Positions 53,312-61,566 of a stretch of 64,000 bases of DNA are shown here, in pieces. The first letter of the stretch is position 1. Each line of letters begins with the position of its first letter. Where the stretch lies: NCBI RefSeq assembly GCF_024171865.1, contig NZ_JAMTCN010000006.1, positions 124,001-188,000 on the forward strand, given 5' to 3'. A program made the position numbers and the translations under genes. This stretch comes from Prauserella aidingensis (GTDB lineage: Bacteria > Actinomycetota > Actinomycetes > Mycobacteriales > Pseudonocardiaceae). Below the pieces are notes generated by a model, which had not been told where the DNA came from, did no database searches, and was given only the letters and a program-made list of their open reading frames with translations.

Positions 53312-54964
53312 GTGCACCGCACTCGTTCGCACCGCACTCGCCACACCGGCCTGGCCCTGTCGGCCCTGCTGACATCCACGGCGGTCGCCTCGCTGATGAC
53401 CGCGCCCGCGTCGGCGGCACCACCCGGCCTCGCCCACCAGGACCCGACGACCCTCACGCTCGGCGAAACGGTGAAGGCGTTGAAGACCAACAAGGTCACC
53501 GCGATCGAACTGCTCGAGGCGTACCAGCAGCGCATCGAAACCTACGACCGGAACTACAACGCCTTCACCCAGATGAACCCGGACGCGAAGACCCAGGCGA
53601 TCGCCTCCGACGAGCGCCGTGAAGGGTCCAAGAAGGACGTCGGCCCGCTCGACGGTGTTCCCGTCGTCATCAAGGACTCCCTCAACGTGGCGGGCATGCC
53701 GACCACGTCCGGCTGGGAACTGACGTCACCGGTCACCGACGGTGTCTCACTGGTGCCGGAGGACGACGCCCCGGTCGTGGAACGGCTGCGCGAAGCCGGC
53801 GCGGTGATCGTCGGGAAGACCAACCTGCCGGTGCTGGCAGGCTCCGGCTCCAACGCCAACAATTCGGCGTACGGCCCCACGTTCAACGCGCTGGACCAGG
53901 AGTGGGCGCCCGGCGGCTCCTCCACGGGGTCGGCCACCTCGGTCGCCGCCGACTTCGCGACGGCGGGCATCGCCGAGGAGACCGGTGGGTCGATCCAGAA
54001 CCCCGCCTCCGCGCAGTCGCTCTACGCCGTGAAGCCCACCTTCGGGCTGGTGCCGAACACCGGCAACTTTCCCCTCGCGGGCAACACCCGGGACGTCCTC
54101 GGTCCGCTGGTCAAGAGCCCCGAGGACGCCGCGCTGATGCTCGACGTCATGGCGGGCGAGCACGCCGGCGACCCGAAGACCGAGGGCGCCGTCGTCCCCG
54201 AGGGCGGCTACACCTCCGCACTGTCGAAGAAGGCGTTGAAGGGCAAGCGGATCGGGTTGTACGGACCCGGCTGGCGCTCCGGTGAGAAGGGTGAGTTGTC
54301 GCCGGAGACCGCCGAGCTGTACGCGCAGGCGGTCGCGAAGCTCGAGGAGCAGGGCGCGACCGTCGTCGAGGATCCGTTCGCGGGCTCGGGGTTCGCCGAG
54401 CTCGCCGAGGTCGGTGACGGCGGTTACGACGGCCGCGGCAGCCTCGGCAACTCGCACGCGGTCGAGGACTACCTCCGCGGCCTGGGCGAGACGTCCCCGG
54501 TCGGATCGCTCGAGGAACTCGACGCGTGGGCGGACTCGCACGGGTTCGCGGACGACCAGCGCATCGACGAGATGGTGGCCAAGCTCGACTCGGAACCGCC
54601 GGTGGACGAGGAGTTCGAGCGCGCTTCGGCCGAGTACCAGCGGATCTTCGACCGGGTGATGGACGACCGCGACCTCGATGCGCTGGTGTTCCCGCAGCAG
54701 GTCGAGGCGATTCCCGGCATCTACGACGGCGAGATCAACGCCTCGACCGTCTCGGAGATCAACATCGCGGGCCTTCCGGGTGTGGTCGTGCCGGACGGCG
54801 CGTACGCGGGCGGCAAGCCGTTCAACCTGATCTTCGTGGACAAGAAGTGGACCGAGGCCGAACTGCTCGGCTACGCCTACGACTACGCGGAGGCCTACGG
54901 CGGCCGCGTCGTCAACCGGGACCTGTCGCACACGCCCGGGCCGGAAGCCCCGGACGAGGAGTGA
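53312..54964 (+). CDS. Secreted amidase (amidase signature family)
   Basis: A 550-residue amidase. The signal peptide is HTGLALSALLTSTAVASLM, then TAPASAAP (AxA cleavage). The Ser-cisSer-Lys triad is placed as expected: Lys in PVVIKDSLNVAG, cis-Ser in APGGSSTGSATSVAADF, nucleophile Ser in EETGGSIQNPAS. EETGGSIQNPAS differs from the usual GTDTGGSIRxPA at two positions. It could cleave amides in peptides, cell-wall material or xenobiotics outside the cell. GTG 53312 is chosen for the signal peptide. A small hairpin, CGCCGG-GAAACA-CCGGCG, lies at 53221-53238 in the divergent promoter gap. Confidence 0.88.
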   Translation: MHRTRSHRTRHTGLALSALLTSTAVASLMTAPASAAPPGLAHQDPTTLTLGETVKALKTNKVTAIELLEAYQQRIETYDRNYNAFTQMNPDAKTQAIASDERREGSKKDVGPLDGVPVVIKDSLNVAGMPTTSGWELTSPVTDGVSLVPEDDAPVVERLREAGAVIVGKTNLPVLAGSGSNANNSAYGPTFNALDQEWAPGGSSTGSATSVAADFATAGIAEETGGSIQNPASAQSLYAVKPTFGLVPNTGNFPLAGNTRDVLGPLVKSPEDAALMLDVMAGEHAGDPKTEGAVVPEGGYTSALSKKALKGKRIGLYGPGWRSGEKGELSPETAELYAQAVAKLEEQGATVVEDPFAGSGFAELAEVGDGGYDGRGSLGNSHAVEDYLRGLGETSPVGSLEELDAWADSHGFADDQRIDEMVAKLDSEPPVDEEFERASAEYQRIFDRVMDDRDLDALVFPQQVEAIPGIYDGEINASTVSEINIAGLPGVVVPDGAYAGGKPFNLIFVDKKWTEAELLGYAYDYAEAYGGRVVNRDLSHTPGPEAPDEE

Positions 54965-54991
54965 TCCGGTCCGGCGGCACGTGACCGCCGG

Positions 54992-55022
54992 GTGGCGGGT
55001 GACCGGTCCGGTCACCCGCCAC
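54992..55022 (+). terminator. Terminator after the amidase
   Basis: Arms GTGGCGGGTGACCGG and CCGGTCACCCGCCAC flank a single T; at least 12 bp can pair with a small loop. It is 27 bp after the amidase stop. Confidence 0.7.
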
Positions 55023-55098
55023 ACCGACGTCCGCCCGTGCCGGTTCGGCGGTCGCGTCGGACACCTTCCGCTCGGAATCCGCCGCCGACCGGGTGACA

Positions 55099-56517
55099 AT
55101 GCCGAGCATGCGACTTCGGCGTACGGCACTCGACTGCGACCTGACACCCGAGCAGGTCCTCACAGTGCTGTCCCGTCGCGCGCGCGAACGCGGTCTCGCC
55201 GGGCCCGCCGCACTGACCGGCGACTGGTTCGGCTCCCCCGCCGTCGTCGCACCGTCCGTCCGGCTCGAGCCGGTCACCGGTCTCGCCGACGCCCTTGCCA
55301 CGCCGTCCGACCTCCCTGCCGGTACCGACGGTTCCGGCAAAGTGGACCCCGACGTCCCACCCGGCGCGGTCGGTGGCGGCTGGTTCGGTTACCTCTCCTA
55401 CGACCTGTCCGACCCGTCGCGGCGCCGCGGCCCGCTACCGCCCGCCGTCTGGGGCTGGGCAGGCCACGTGCTGCGCCTCGACACCGACGGGCGCTGGTGG
55501 TTCGAAGCACTCGACGGCACCCCCGGAGGTGACGTCGACGCCGACGAGTTCCGCGACCTGCTCACGCCCGGCGCGACCACCGCGGACCCCGCCCACACCT
55601 GGCACGCGACGTCGCTCGACCGGCCACCCCGCGCCGATCACGAACACGCCGTCACCGAGTGCGTACGCGCCATCGGGGCGGGCGAGGTGTTCCAGGCCAA
55701 CATCTGCACCCGCTTCACCGGCACGTTCGACGGCTCTCCGCTCGCACTGTTCACCGAGGGCGCCCGCCGGCTGCACCCGGCCCGCGCCGCCTACCTCGCC
55801 GGCGACTGGGGCGCGGCCGTGTCGATGTCGCCGGAACTGTTCGTCGCCCGGCACGCCGCGACGGTCCGGTCCACCCCGATCAAAGGCACCCGGCCTCGAC
55901 GCGGCCCGGAGGACGACCAGGGTGCCCGGCTGCTCCGCGAGTCGGTCAAGGACGTCGCCGAGAACGTGATGATCACCGATCTGGTGCGCAACGACCTGGG
56001 CCGCGTGTGCGAGACCGGCAGTGTGCGCGTGCCGGAGCTGCTCGCCGTCCGGCCCGCGCCGGGCGTGTGGCACCTCGACTCGACGGTCGTCGGCACCCTC
56101 CCCGCCTGCACCGGCGACACGGAGCTGTTGCGCGCGGCGTTCCCTCCCGGCTCGGTCACGGGCGCGCCGAAGATCCGTGCGCTGGACCTGATCGCCGAGC
56201 TCGAGCCGGTGCCGCGCGGGCTCTACACGGGAGCCGTCGGCCTGGCCTCGCCGGTCGCGGGCACGGAACTCAACGTCGCGATCCGCACCTTCGAGATCGC
56301 GGCGGGCGAGGTGCACGTCGGCGTCGGCGGCGGCATCACGGCCGACTCCGACCCGCGCGCCGAATGGAACGAATGCCTCGACAAGGCCGCCCCGCTGGAA
56401 ACGCTGCTGGCCTCGCCGCCCGGCGACGTCACCGACCGCGAACAGTCCCCGCCACCCGCCGACGCCGACGAGCGCGGCCCGGGTCAGTCCGCGCGCGCCG
56501 CCACGACGGCGTCGTAG
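55099..56517 (+). CDS. pabB: Aminodeoxychorismate synthase component I
   Basis: A 472-residue chorismate-using enzyme. The diagnostic PIKGTRPRRGPEDDQGA carries the Lys that PabB uses as nucleophile (anthranilate synthases have PIAGT). Other blocks: GEVFQANICTRFTGTF, MITDLVRNDLGRVCETGSVR, FPPGSVTGAPKIRALDLI, YTGAVGLASP and HVGVGGGITADSDPRAEW. It makes 4-amino-4-deoxychorismate for folate. ATG 55099 or 55108 may be the start. The last 34 bp overlap the 3' end of rsmI on the other strand. Confidence 0.92.
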   Translation: MPSMRLRRTALDCDLTPEQVLTVLSRRARERGLAGPAALTGDWFGSPAVVAPSVRLEPVTGLADALATPSDLPAGTDGSGKVDPDVPPGAVGGGWFGYLSYDLSDPSRRRGPLPPAVWGWAGHVLRLDTDGRWWFEALDGTPGGDVDADEFRDLLTPGATTADPAHTWHATSLDRPPRADHEHAVTECVRAIGAGEVFQANICTRFTGTFDGSPLALFTEGARRLHPARAAYLAGDWGAAVSMSPELFVARHAATVRSTPIKGTRPRRGPEDDQGARLLRESVKDVAENVMITDLVRNDLGRVCETGSVRVPELLAVRPAPGVWHLDSTVVGTLPACTGDTELLRAAFPPGSVTGAPKIRALDLIAELEPVPRGLYTGAVGLASPVAGTELNVAIRTFEIAAGEVHVGVGGGITADSDPRAEWNECLDKAAPLETLLASPPGDVTDREQSPPPADADERGPGQSARAATTAS

Positions 56518-57311
56518 AGCTCCTTCTTCGACACGCCCGTCTCCTTCGCGACCTCCGCGGCGACGGTCTTGAGCCGCTCCCCCGCCTCGACCCGGCGCGT
56601 CACCTCGCCGACCAGGTCGGCGACGCTCACGTCCCGCGGCGCGGCACCCGCGAGCACGACGGTGATCTCCCCGCGCACGCCGTCGGCGGCCCACTCGGCC
56701 AGCTCGGCGAGCGTGCCGCGGCGCACCTGTTCGTACGTCTTCGTCAGTTCGCGGCAGACGGCCGCGCGGCGGTCCGGCCCCAGCCGCTGCGCCGCGTCGG
56801 CCAACAGCGAGGCCAGCCGGTGCGGCGATTCGAAGAACACGGTCGTGCGCTTCTCCTCGGCCAGCTCGTCGAACCACCGGGCGCGTTCACCGGGCTTGCG
56901 GGGAGCGAATCCGTCGAAACAGAACCGGTCCGGAGCGAGTCCCGACAACGCCAGCGCCGTGGTCACCGCCGACGGCCCCGGCACGCAGCTGACCGGCAGG
57001 TCTTCCTCGGCGCACGCCGCGACGAGGCGGAAGCCGGGGTCGGACACGCTCGGCATTCCCGCATCGGTCACCAGCACCACGACCTCGCCCTCGCGCACGG
57101 CGTCCAACAGCTTCGGCAACCGTGCGCTCTCGACGTCCTCGTAGAAGCTGACGACCTTCGCCGTCGACGCGACGTCGAGTGCCGTGGCCAGTGACCGCAG
57201 CCGGCGCGTGTCCTCGGCGGCGATGACGTCCGCGGTTCGCAGCGCCTCCGCGAGGCGGGGACTGGCGTCACTGCGGTCGCCGAGCGGCGTCCCGGCGAGG
57301 ATCAACGGCAT
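56484..57311 (-). CDS. rsmI: 16S rRNA 2'-O-ribose C1402 methyltransferase
   Basis: A 275-residue SAM-dependent methyltransferase of the tetrapyrrole-methylase fold: LILAGTPLGDRSDASPRLAE at the start, VIAAEDTRRLRSL, VVLVTDAGMPSVSDPGFRLV (the family motif), PVSCVPGPSAVTTALALSGL and FFESPHRLASLL. It methylates C1402 of 16S rRNA. The C-terminus VSKKELYDAVVA is typical. It is divergent from pmt and convergent with pabB, as Rv1003 is in M. tuberculosis. Confidence 0.95.
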   Translation of the reverse strand: MPLILAGTPLGDRSDASPRLAEALRTADVIAAEDTRRLRSLATALDVASTAKVVSFYEDVESARLPKLLDAVREGEVVVLVTDAGMPSVSDPGFRLVAACAEEDLPVSCVPGPSAVTTALALSGLAPDRFCFDGFAPRKPGERARWFDELAEEKRTTVFFESPHRLASLLADAAQRLGPDRRAAVCRELTKTYEQVRRGTLAELAEWAADGVRGEITVVLAGAAPRDVSVADLVGEVTRRVEAGERLKTVAAEVAKETGVSKKELYDAVVAARAD

Positions 57312-57363
57312 ACCGCGAGGCTATCCGGCACGCGTCCCGCCGACCCCGCGGCCGCGCCCCCAA

Positions 57364-57400
57364 GGGCACCTTGGTCGCATTCAATGCAACCAAGGTGCCC
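57364..57400. repeat. Long palindrome between rsmI and pmt
   Basis: Arms GGGCACCTTGGTCGCAT (57364-57380) and ATGCAACCAAGGTGCCC (57384-57400), 17 bp with one mismatch and a 3-nt loop TCA. It lies between two divergent starts, so it is not a simple terminator. It may be a dispersed palindromic element, an operator or a leader hairpin of pmt. Confidence 0.8.
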
Positions 57401-57466
57401 CGGGGGCGTTTCGACACCGACACGGCTGCACGGGGCTCAACACCGCCGGCCGTAAGATCGGCCTCC

Positions 57467-59023
57467 GTGACCGCCGTACTGCCGCGACCGCACCGCGCCG
57501 GAACCGGTCCGGCCGGGCAACCGCCGTCGGATCGCGAGGCCGCGCTGCTCGGCACCCCGATGCCCGCCGACCGCATGCGCGCCCTGTGGGTCACGCTCGT
57601 CATCACCACCGTCGGCGGCGTCGTGCGGCTGTGGAATCTCGGCCACCCCACCGACGGCGGGTCCCCGGTCTTCGACGAGAAACACTACGTCCCGCAGGCG
57701 TGGCAGATGCTGCGCAACGGCGGCTACGAGGACAACTACGGCTACGAACTGGTCGTCCATCCGCCGCTGGCGAAGCAGCTCATGGCGATCGGCGAGTGGC
57801 TGCTGGGCTACAACGGCTGGGGCTGGCGGCTCACGGCGGCGCTCGCGGGCACGCTGATCATCCTGCTGGTCGTCCGCATCGCCCGGCGGCTGACGCGGTC
57901 GACGCTGCTCGGCGCGATCGCGGGCATCCTGGTCATCTGCGACGGCGTACTGCACCTCCAGTCGCGGATGGGGATGCTCGACATCTTCCAGGCCCTGTTC
58001 GTCGTCGCGGCGTTCGGCTGCGTGCTGATCGACCGCGACCAGGTGCGGGAACGCCTCGCGACGGCCGTCCGGGAGGGCTGGGCGTGGAACACCCCGTTCG
58101 GCCCGCGGCTGGGGTTCCGCTGGTGGCGGTTCGGGGCGGGCGTGATGCTCGGACTGGCCACGGGCATCAAGTGGTCCGGCATGTACTGGGTGATCGCGTT
58201 CGGCCTGCTGACGATCGCGTTCGACGTCGCCGCCCGGCGCACCGCGGGCGTCGCCCGGCCGTGGACGGGCATGCTGCGCCGCGACCTGGCTCCGGCGCTG
58301 TGGAGCATCGGCGTGATCTCCGTGCTGGTGTACCTGTCCACCTGGTGGGCGTGGTTCGCCTCCGAGACGGCGACGGACCGGCACTACGCCGAGATCAGCG
58401 GCGACGGCTCGCTGGCGTTCCTGCCGGATGCACTGCGCAACCTGGTGCTGTACACGCTGAACGTCCTCGACTTCCACAGCAGCCTGGCCACGCCCGACGG
58501 CGATCCGCACCCGTGGGAGTCGAAGCCGTGGACGTGGCCGATGGGCCTCCGGCCGATGCTGTACCACCACGAGTCCGGTGGTCATATCGACGGCTGCGGG
58601 CAGAGCGACTGTGTCCAGGCGACGATGCTCATCGGCACCCCCGCGATGTGGTGGCTCGCGCTGCCGGTGCTGGGCTGGGGCCTGTGGCGGACGGTCTTCC
58701 GCGCCGACTGGCGGTACGCCGCCGTGCTCGTCGGCTACGGTGCGGGCCTGCTGCCGTGGTTCGTGAACCTCGACAGGCAGATGTACTTCTTCTACGCCAC
58801 GCCGCTGGCGCCGTTCCTGATCCTCGGCATCACACTCGTGCTGGGCCACCTGCTCGGCCGCGCGCACGCCGGGTTCGAACGCCGGGGCACGGGACTGCTC
58901 GTGGTGTCGCTGTACACGGGCCTGGTCGTGGCGAACTTCGTGTGGCTGTGGCCGATCCTCGTCGGTGAGCCGATCACTCCGGAGCGGTGGAACGCGGAGC
59001 TGTGGCTTCCGTCCTGGCGGTGA
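57467..59023 (+). CDS. pmt: Dolichyl-phosphate-mannose-type protein O-mannosyltransferase
   Basis: A 518-residue GT39 enzyme with about ten membrane helices. The catalytic Asp-Glu pair is in GGSPVFDEKHYVPQAWQML near residue 65; the family motifs NYGYELVVHPPLAKQLMAIG and HLQSRMGMLDIFQALFVVAA follow. It transfers mannose from polyprenyl phosphate to Ser/Thr of Sec-exported proteins (Rv1002c in M. tuberculosis). I chose GTG 57467 (VTAVLPRPHRAGTGP). Its last 50 bp overlap the yhhN-like gene on the opposite strand. Confidence 0.93.
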   Translation: MTAVLPRPHRAGTGPAGQPPSDREAALLGTPMPADRMRALWVTLVITTVGGVVRLWNLGHPTDGGSPVFDEKHYVPQAWQMLRNGGYEDNYGYELVVHPPLAKQLMAIGEWLLGYNGWGWRLTAALAGTLIILLVVRIARRLTRSTLLGAIAGILVICDGVLHLQSRMGMLDIFQALFVVAAFGCVLIDRDQVRERLATAVREGWAWNTPFGPRLGFRWWRFGAGVMLGLATGIKWSGMYWVIAFGLLTIAFDVAARRTAGVARPWTGMLRRDLAPALWSIGVISVLVYLSTWWAWFASETATDRHYAEISGDGSLAFLPDALRNLVLYTLNVLDFHSSLATPDGDPHPWESKPWTWPMGLRPMLYHHESGGHIDGCGQSDCVQATMLIGTPAMWWLALPVLGWGLWRTVFRADWRYAAVLVGYGAGLLPWFVNLDRQMYFFYATPLAPFLILGITLVLGHLLGRAHAGFERRGTGLLVVSLYTGLVVANFVWLWPILVGEPITPERWNAELWLPSWR

Positions 59024-59693
59024 GCCTGCCCGCGCGGAGCACACCGACCGCCAGCAGCGCCTGACCCGCCAGATACGTGATCATCACCCACAGGTCGTGC
59101 GCGGGAGGGTCGTACCAGTCGGCGAACGCGCCCAGCGCGATGAGCCCGTCCGACACGAAGAACACCGCACCGCCGATCCCGGCGAGCCGACCTGCCCCCG
59201 TGGCGAGCACCGCCATCGACGTGAGGCAGAGGCCGTAGACCGCGACCGGGACGAGCATCCCGCCCGCACCCGGCGCGCAGAGCCCGAACAGCACGCCGAA
59301 CGCCGCGAGGTATCCCGCCACGGCCGGAGTGCGCAGCAACGACGCGTGCCGGTACGGCCAGAACGCCACGACATACGTGACTTGGGCCAGCAGGAACCCG
59401 CCGACCATGGCCAGGAACGCGACGTCCCCCGTGAACGCCGCGGGCAGCGTGTCCCCGAGCCACGAGAAGGCCAGCGCCACCGTCACGAACCGCACCGGCC
59501 GCGTGCGCTCGGGCGCCGCACACCACAACCACCCCGCGAGCAGCGGCATGAGCAGCACCTGAGTCGGCCGCGACAGTACTGCGGGGCCGGTGACCTGCAC
59601 GACCAGGTGCACAACGGCCACCGCGGCGTACGCGACGGCGAACACCACGGCCGGCACGACACGACGGGACGGGCCCGCCGGGTTCCGGGTCAC
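58974..59693 (-). CDS. YhhN family membrane protein (lysoplasmalogenase-like)
   Basis: A 239-residue protein with about eight membrane helices, for example VVPAVVFAVAYAAVAVVHLV and VTVALAFSWLGDTLPAAFTG. The conserved FSWLGD and FFVSDGLIALGAF (SDxL) motifs are those of YhhN/TMEM86, whose animal members hydrolyse lysoplasmalogens. The bacterial substrate is uncertain. GTG 59693 overlaps the kinase stop by 4 nt (GTGA), so kinase and YhhN are translated together. The 3' end overlaps pmt. Confidence 0.85.
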   Translation of the reverse strand: MTRNPAGPSRRVVPAVVFAVAYAAVAVVHLVVQVTGPAVLSRPTQVLLMPLLAGWLWCAAPERTRPVRFVTVALAFSWLGDTLPAAFTGDVAFLAMVGGFLLAQVTYVVAFWPYRHASLLRTPAVAGYLAAFGVLFGLCAPGAGGMLVPVAVYGLCLTSMAVLATGAGRLAGIGGAVFFVSDGLIALGAFADWYDPPAHDLWVMITYLAGQALLAVGVLRAGRLTARTEATAPRSTAPE

Positions 59694-61375
59694 CGCGAGC
59701 GCGGCACGATCTGCGTCACCGGTCCGTCGGCGGACGCACCGATCCGGGAGAGCCAGCCGCCGACCTCCCGCTCCACGGCGTCGAGCGTAGGCCGGTTCCG
59801 CGGCTGCGGATCCAGCGACGCCCGCAGCAGCCGGGCGTGCACGCTCTGCCGGGGCAGGTGGCTCGCCGGTTCGGAGCGGGCTGCGGCCATCAGCGCGGCC
59901 ATCGGCGTCTCTCGGGTGCCGCGCGGCGGATGTCCGGACAGCGCGTAACTGACGGTCGCGGCGAGCTGCCAGGCGTCCGAGGCCGGGGTGGCGGTCGACC
60001 CCTCCGCGATCTCCGGTGCCGTGTAGTCAGGGGTGCCGATCATCATGCCCGTGGCGGTCAGCTTCGCGTCGCCGGCGCTGCGGGCGATGCCGAAGTCGAT
60101 CAGGTGCGGCAGGCCCTGCGGGTCGAGGATGACGTTCGACGGCTTCATGTCGCGGTGCAGCACGTCCTTCTCGTGCGCCGCCGACAGCGCGCCCGCGAGC
60201 GTCGCCCACAGTTTGCCCGCGGACATGTCGTCGAGCGCACCGCCCGTGTCGACCGTGTCGGCCAGCGACCGGCCTTCGAGGTACTCCATGACCAGCGCCA
60301 TGCCGTCGTGTTCCTCGACGAGGTCGTAAACGCGCACGCAGTTGGGATGCGACAGCATCGCCAGCGCGCGGGCCTCGCGCCGCATGCGCTCCTGGGTCTC
60401 CTGGTCGGTGACGTGCGCGATCTTCAGCGCGACCGTGCGGCCCAGCTGGGTGTCCCGCGCCTGCCACACGGTGCCGAACCCGCCCTGGCCGAGCTTGCGG
60501 ATGCGCTCGAACCGGCCGTCCGACCCGTTCGACGCCGCAGGCACGGCCGCGGCCGCTGCCATCGGCGGGGACGGCGCGACGGCCGTGGGCGCGTACTGCC
60601 GCTGCGGCGGTTCGGGTTCCGGCCGCCGCTGGGGTTCGGGACGTGGTTCGGGCCGCGGGGCCGGCCGGGGTTCCGGCGGCGCGTCCGACCGCTGGATCGT
60701 CGACCAGCTGGGAGCGCCGACGATCGCCACCGGGATGATCCCGAGGATCACGGCGGGCAGGAAGCCCAGCCACAGGTGGATGGCGGTGTTGGCCTCGACG
60801 CCCGCCGACAGCAGGACGAAGGCGACGTACGAGCCCCAGACGAAGCGGCCCGGCCACTTCGGCCCACGGCGCAGCGCGACCCGGCCGAGCAGCATGACCG
60901 CCAGCAACGTCAGGATCGGCAGGCCGACCAGGCCGCCCAGGTAGTAGCCGTAGGCCAGCGAGTCGCCGGACGGGTAGAACAGCGTCTCGTAGATGTTCTG
61001 CCCGCCGCCGAGGTACTCGGTCTGCGGGCCGACGAAGCAGTACTCCCGCGACATGTTCGCGACGTCGGTCGGGGTCAGCCCGCCGGTACCGCCCGCGAAG
61101 ACGTCGCGGTAGATGCCGGAGACGCCCGTCGCGAGCAGCCACGGCATCAGCAGCACCGTGACGAGGGCGATGGCGCCGATGGCGATCAGTGGGGCGCCGG
61201 TGTAGCGGTTGCCCGTGAACTTGCGGACGATCGCGATGACCAGCGCGCCGAACACGGGCCACAGACCCATGAGCAAGCCCGCCATGCTGGTCGCCCACAC
61301 CCAGTCGCCGGGGCAGAACCCGGGCTGGAAGATCCGGTACGCCAGCGACAACAACGAGCCAGCGATCGATTCCAC
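59690..61375 (-). CDS. Membrane Ser/Thr protein kinase with N-terminal multi-helix domain
   Basis: A 561-residue kinase with inverted layout. Residues 1-~235 carry about five or six membrane helices (MAGLLMGLWPVFGALVIAIV; APLIAIGAIALVTVLLMPWL; YLGGLVGLPILTLLAVMLLG). A Pro/Arg/Glu linker follows, then a C-terminal STPK domain: LGQGGFGTVWQARDTQLGRT (Gly loop), VALKIAH (Lys), VLHRDMKPSNVILD (HRD), LIDFGIARSAGD (DFG), GTPDYTAPE. PknB-type kinases have the kinase first and the sensor after it. An extracellular loop with Cys (SREYCFVGPQTEYLGGGQNI) could sense a signal. GTG 61375 has GGAGG 8 nt upstream. It forms an operon with the YhhN gene. Confidence 0.88.
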   Translation of the reverse strand: MESIAGSLLSLAYRIFQPGFCPGDWVWATSMAGLLMGLWPVFGALVIAIVRKFTGNRYTGAPLIAIGAIALVTVLLMPWLLATGVSGIYRDVFAGGTGGLTPTDVANMSREYCFVGPQTEYLGGGQNIYETLFYPSGDSLAYGYYLGGLVGLPILTLLAVMLLGRVALRRGPKWPGRFVWGSYVAFVLLSAGVEANTAIHLWLGFLPAVILGIIPVAIVGAPSWSTIQRSDAPPEPRPAPRPEPRPEPQRRPEPEPPQRQYAPTAVAPSPPMAAAAAVPAASNGSDGRFERIRKLGQGGFGTVWQARDTQLGRTVALKIAHVTDQETQERMRREARALAMLSHPNCVRVYDLVEEHDGMALVMEYLEGRSLADTVDTGGALDDMSAGKLWATLAGALSAAHEKDVLHRDMKPSNVILDPQGLPHLIDFGIARSAGDAKLTATGMMIGTPDYTAPEIAEGSTATPASDAWQLAATVSYALSGHPPRGTRETPMAALMAAARSEPASHLPRQSVHARLLRASLDPQPRNRPTLDAVEREVGGWLSRIGASADGPVTQIVPRSR

Positions 61376-61566
61376 CTCTCGCGCCTCCGTGCCTGTCGCT
61401 GATGACGTCCTCGGCCCACGGGCCTGCCGGTGCACAGTATGTCGGCCGCCGTGGCCGCGGGCGCATCCGCCTCGCCGGGCGTCGCTCTGGTGCAGCGCAC
61501 ATGCAACGTCCTACGGTCGAGAGTCGAAGACTCAGCGCAGAGCACAAGGCACGAAGGAGAGCCGCG

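Noticed and set aside
57437-59044. Long minus-strand frame opposite the O-mannosyltransferase
   Set aside because: Pro/Arg/His/Gln-rich antisense frame with no domains; the plus strand encodes a clear GT39 enzyme.
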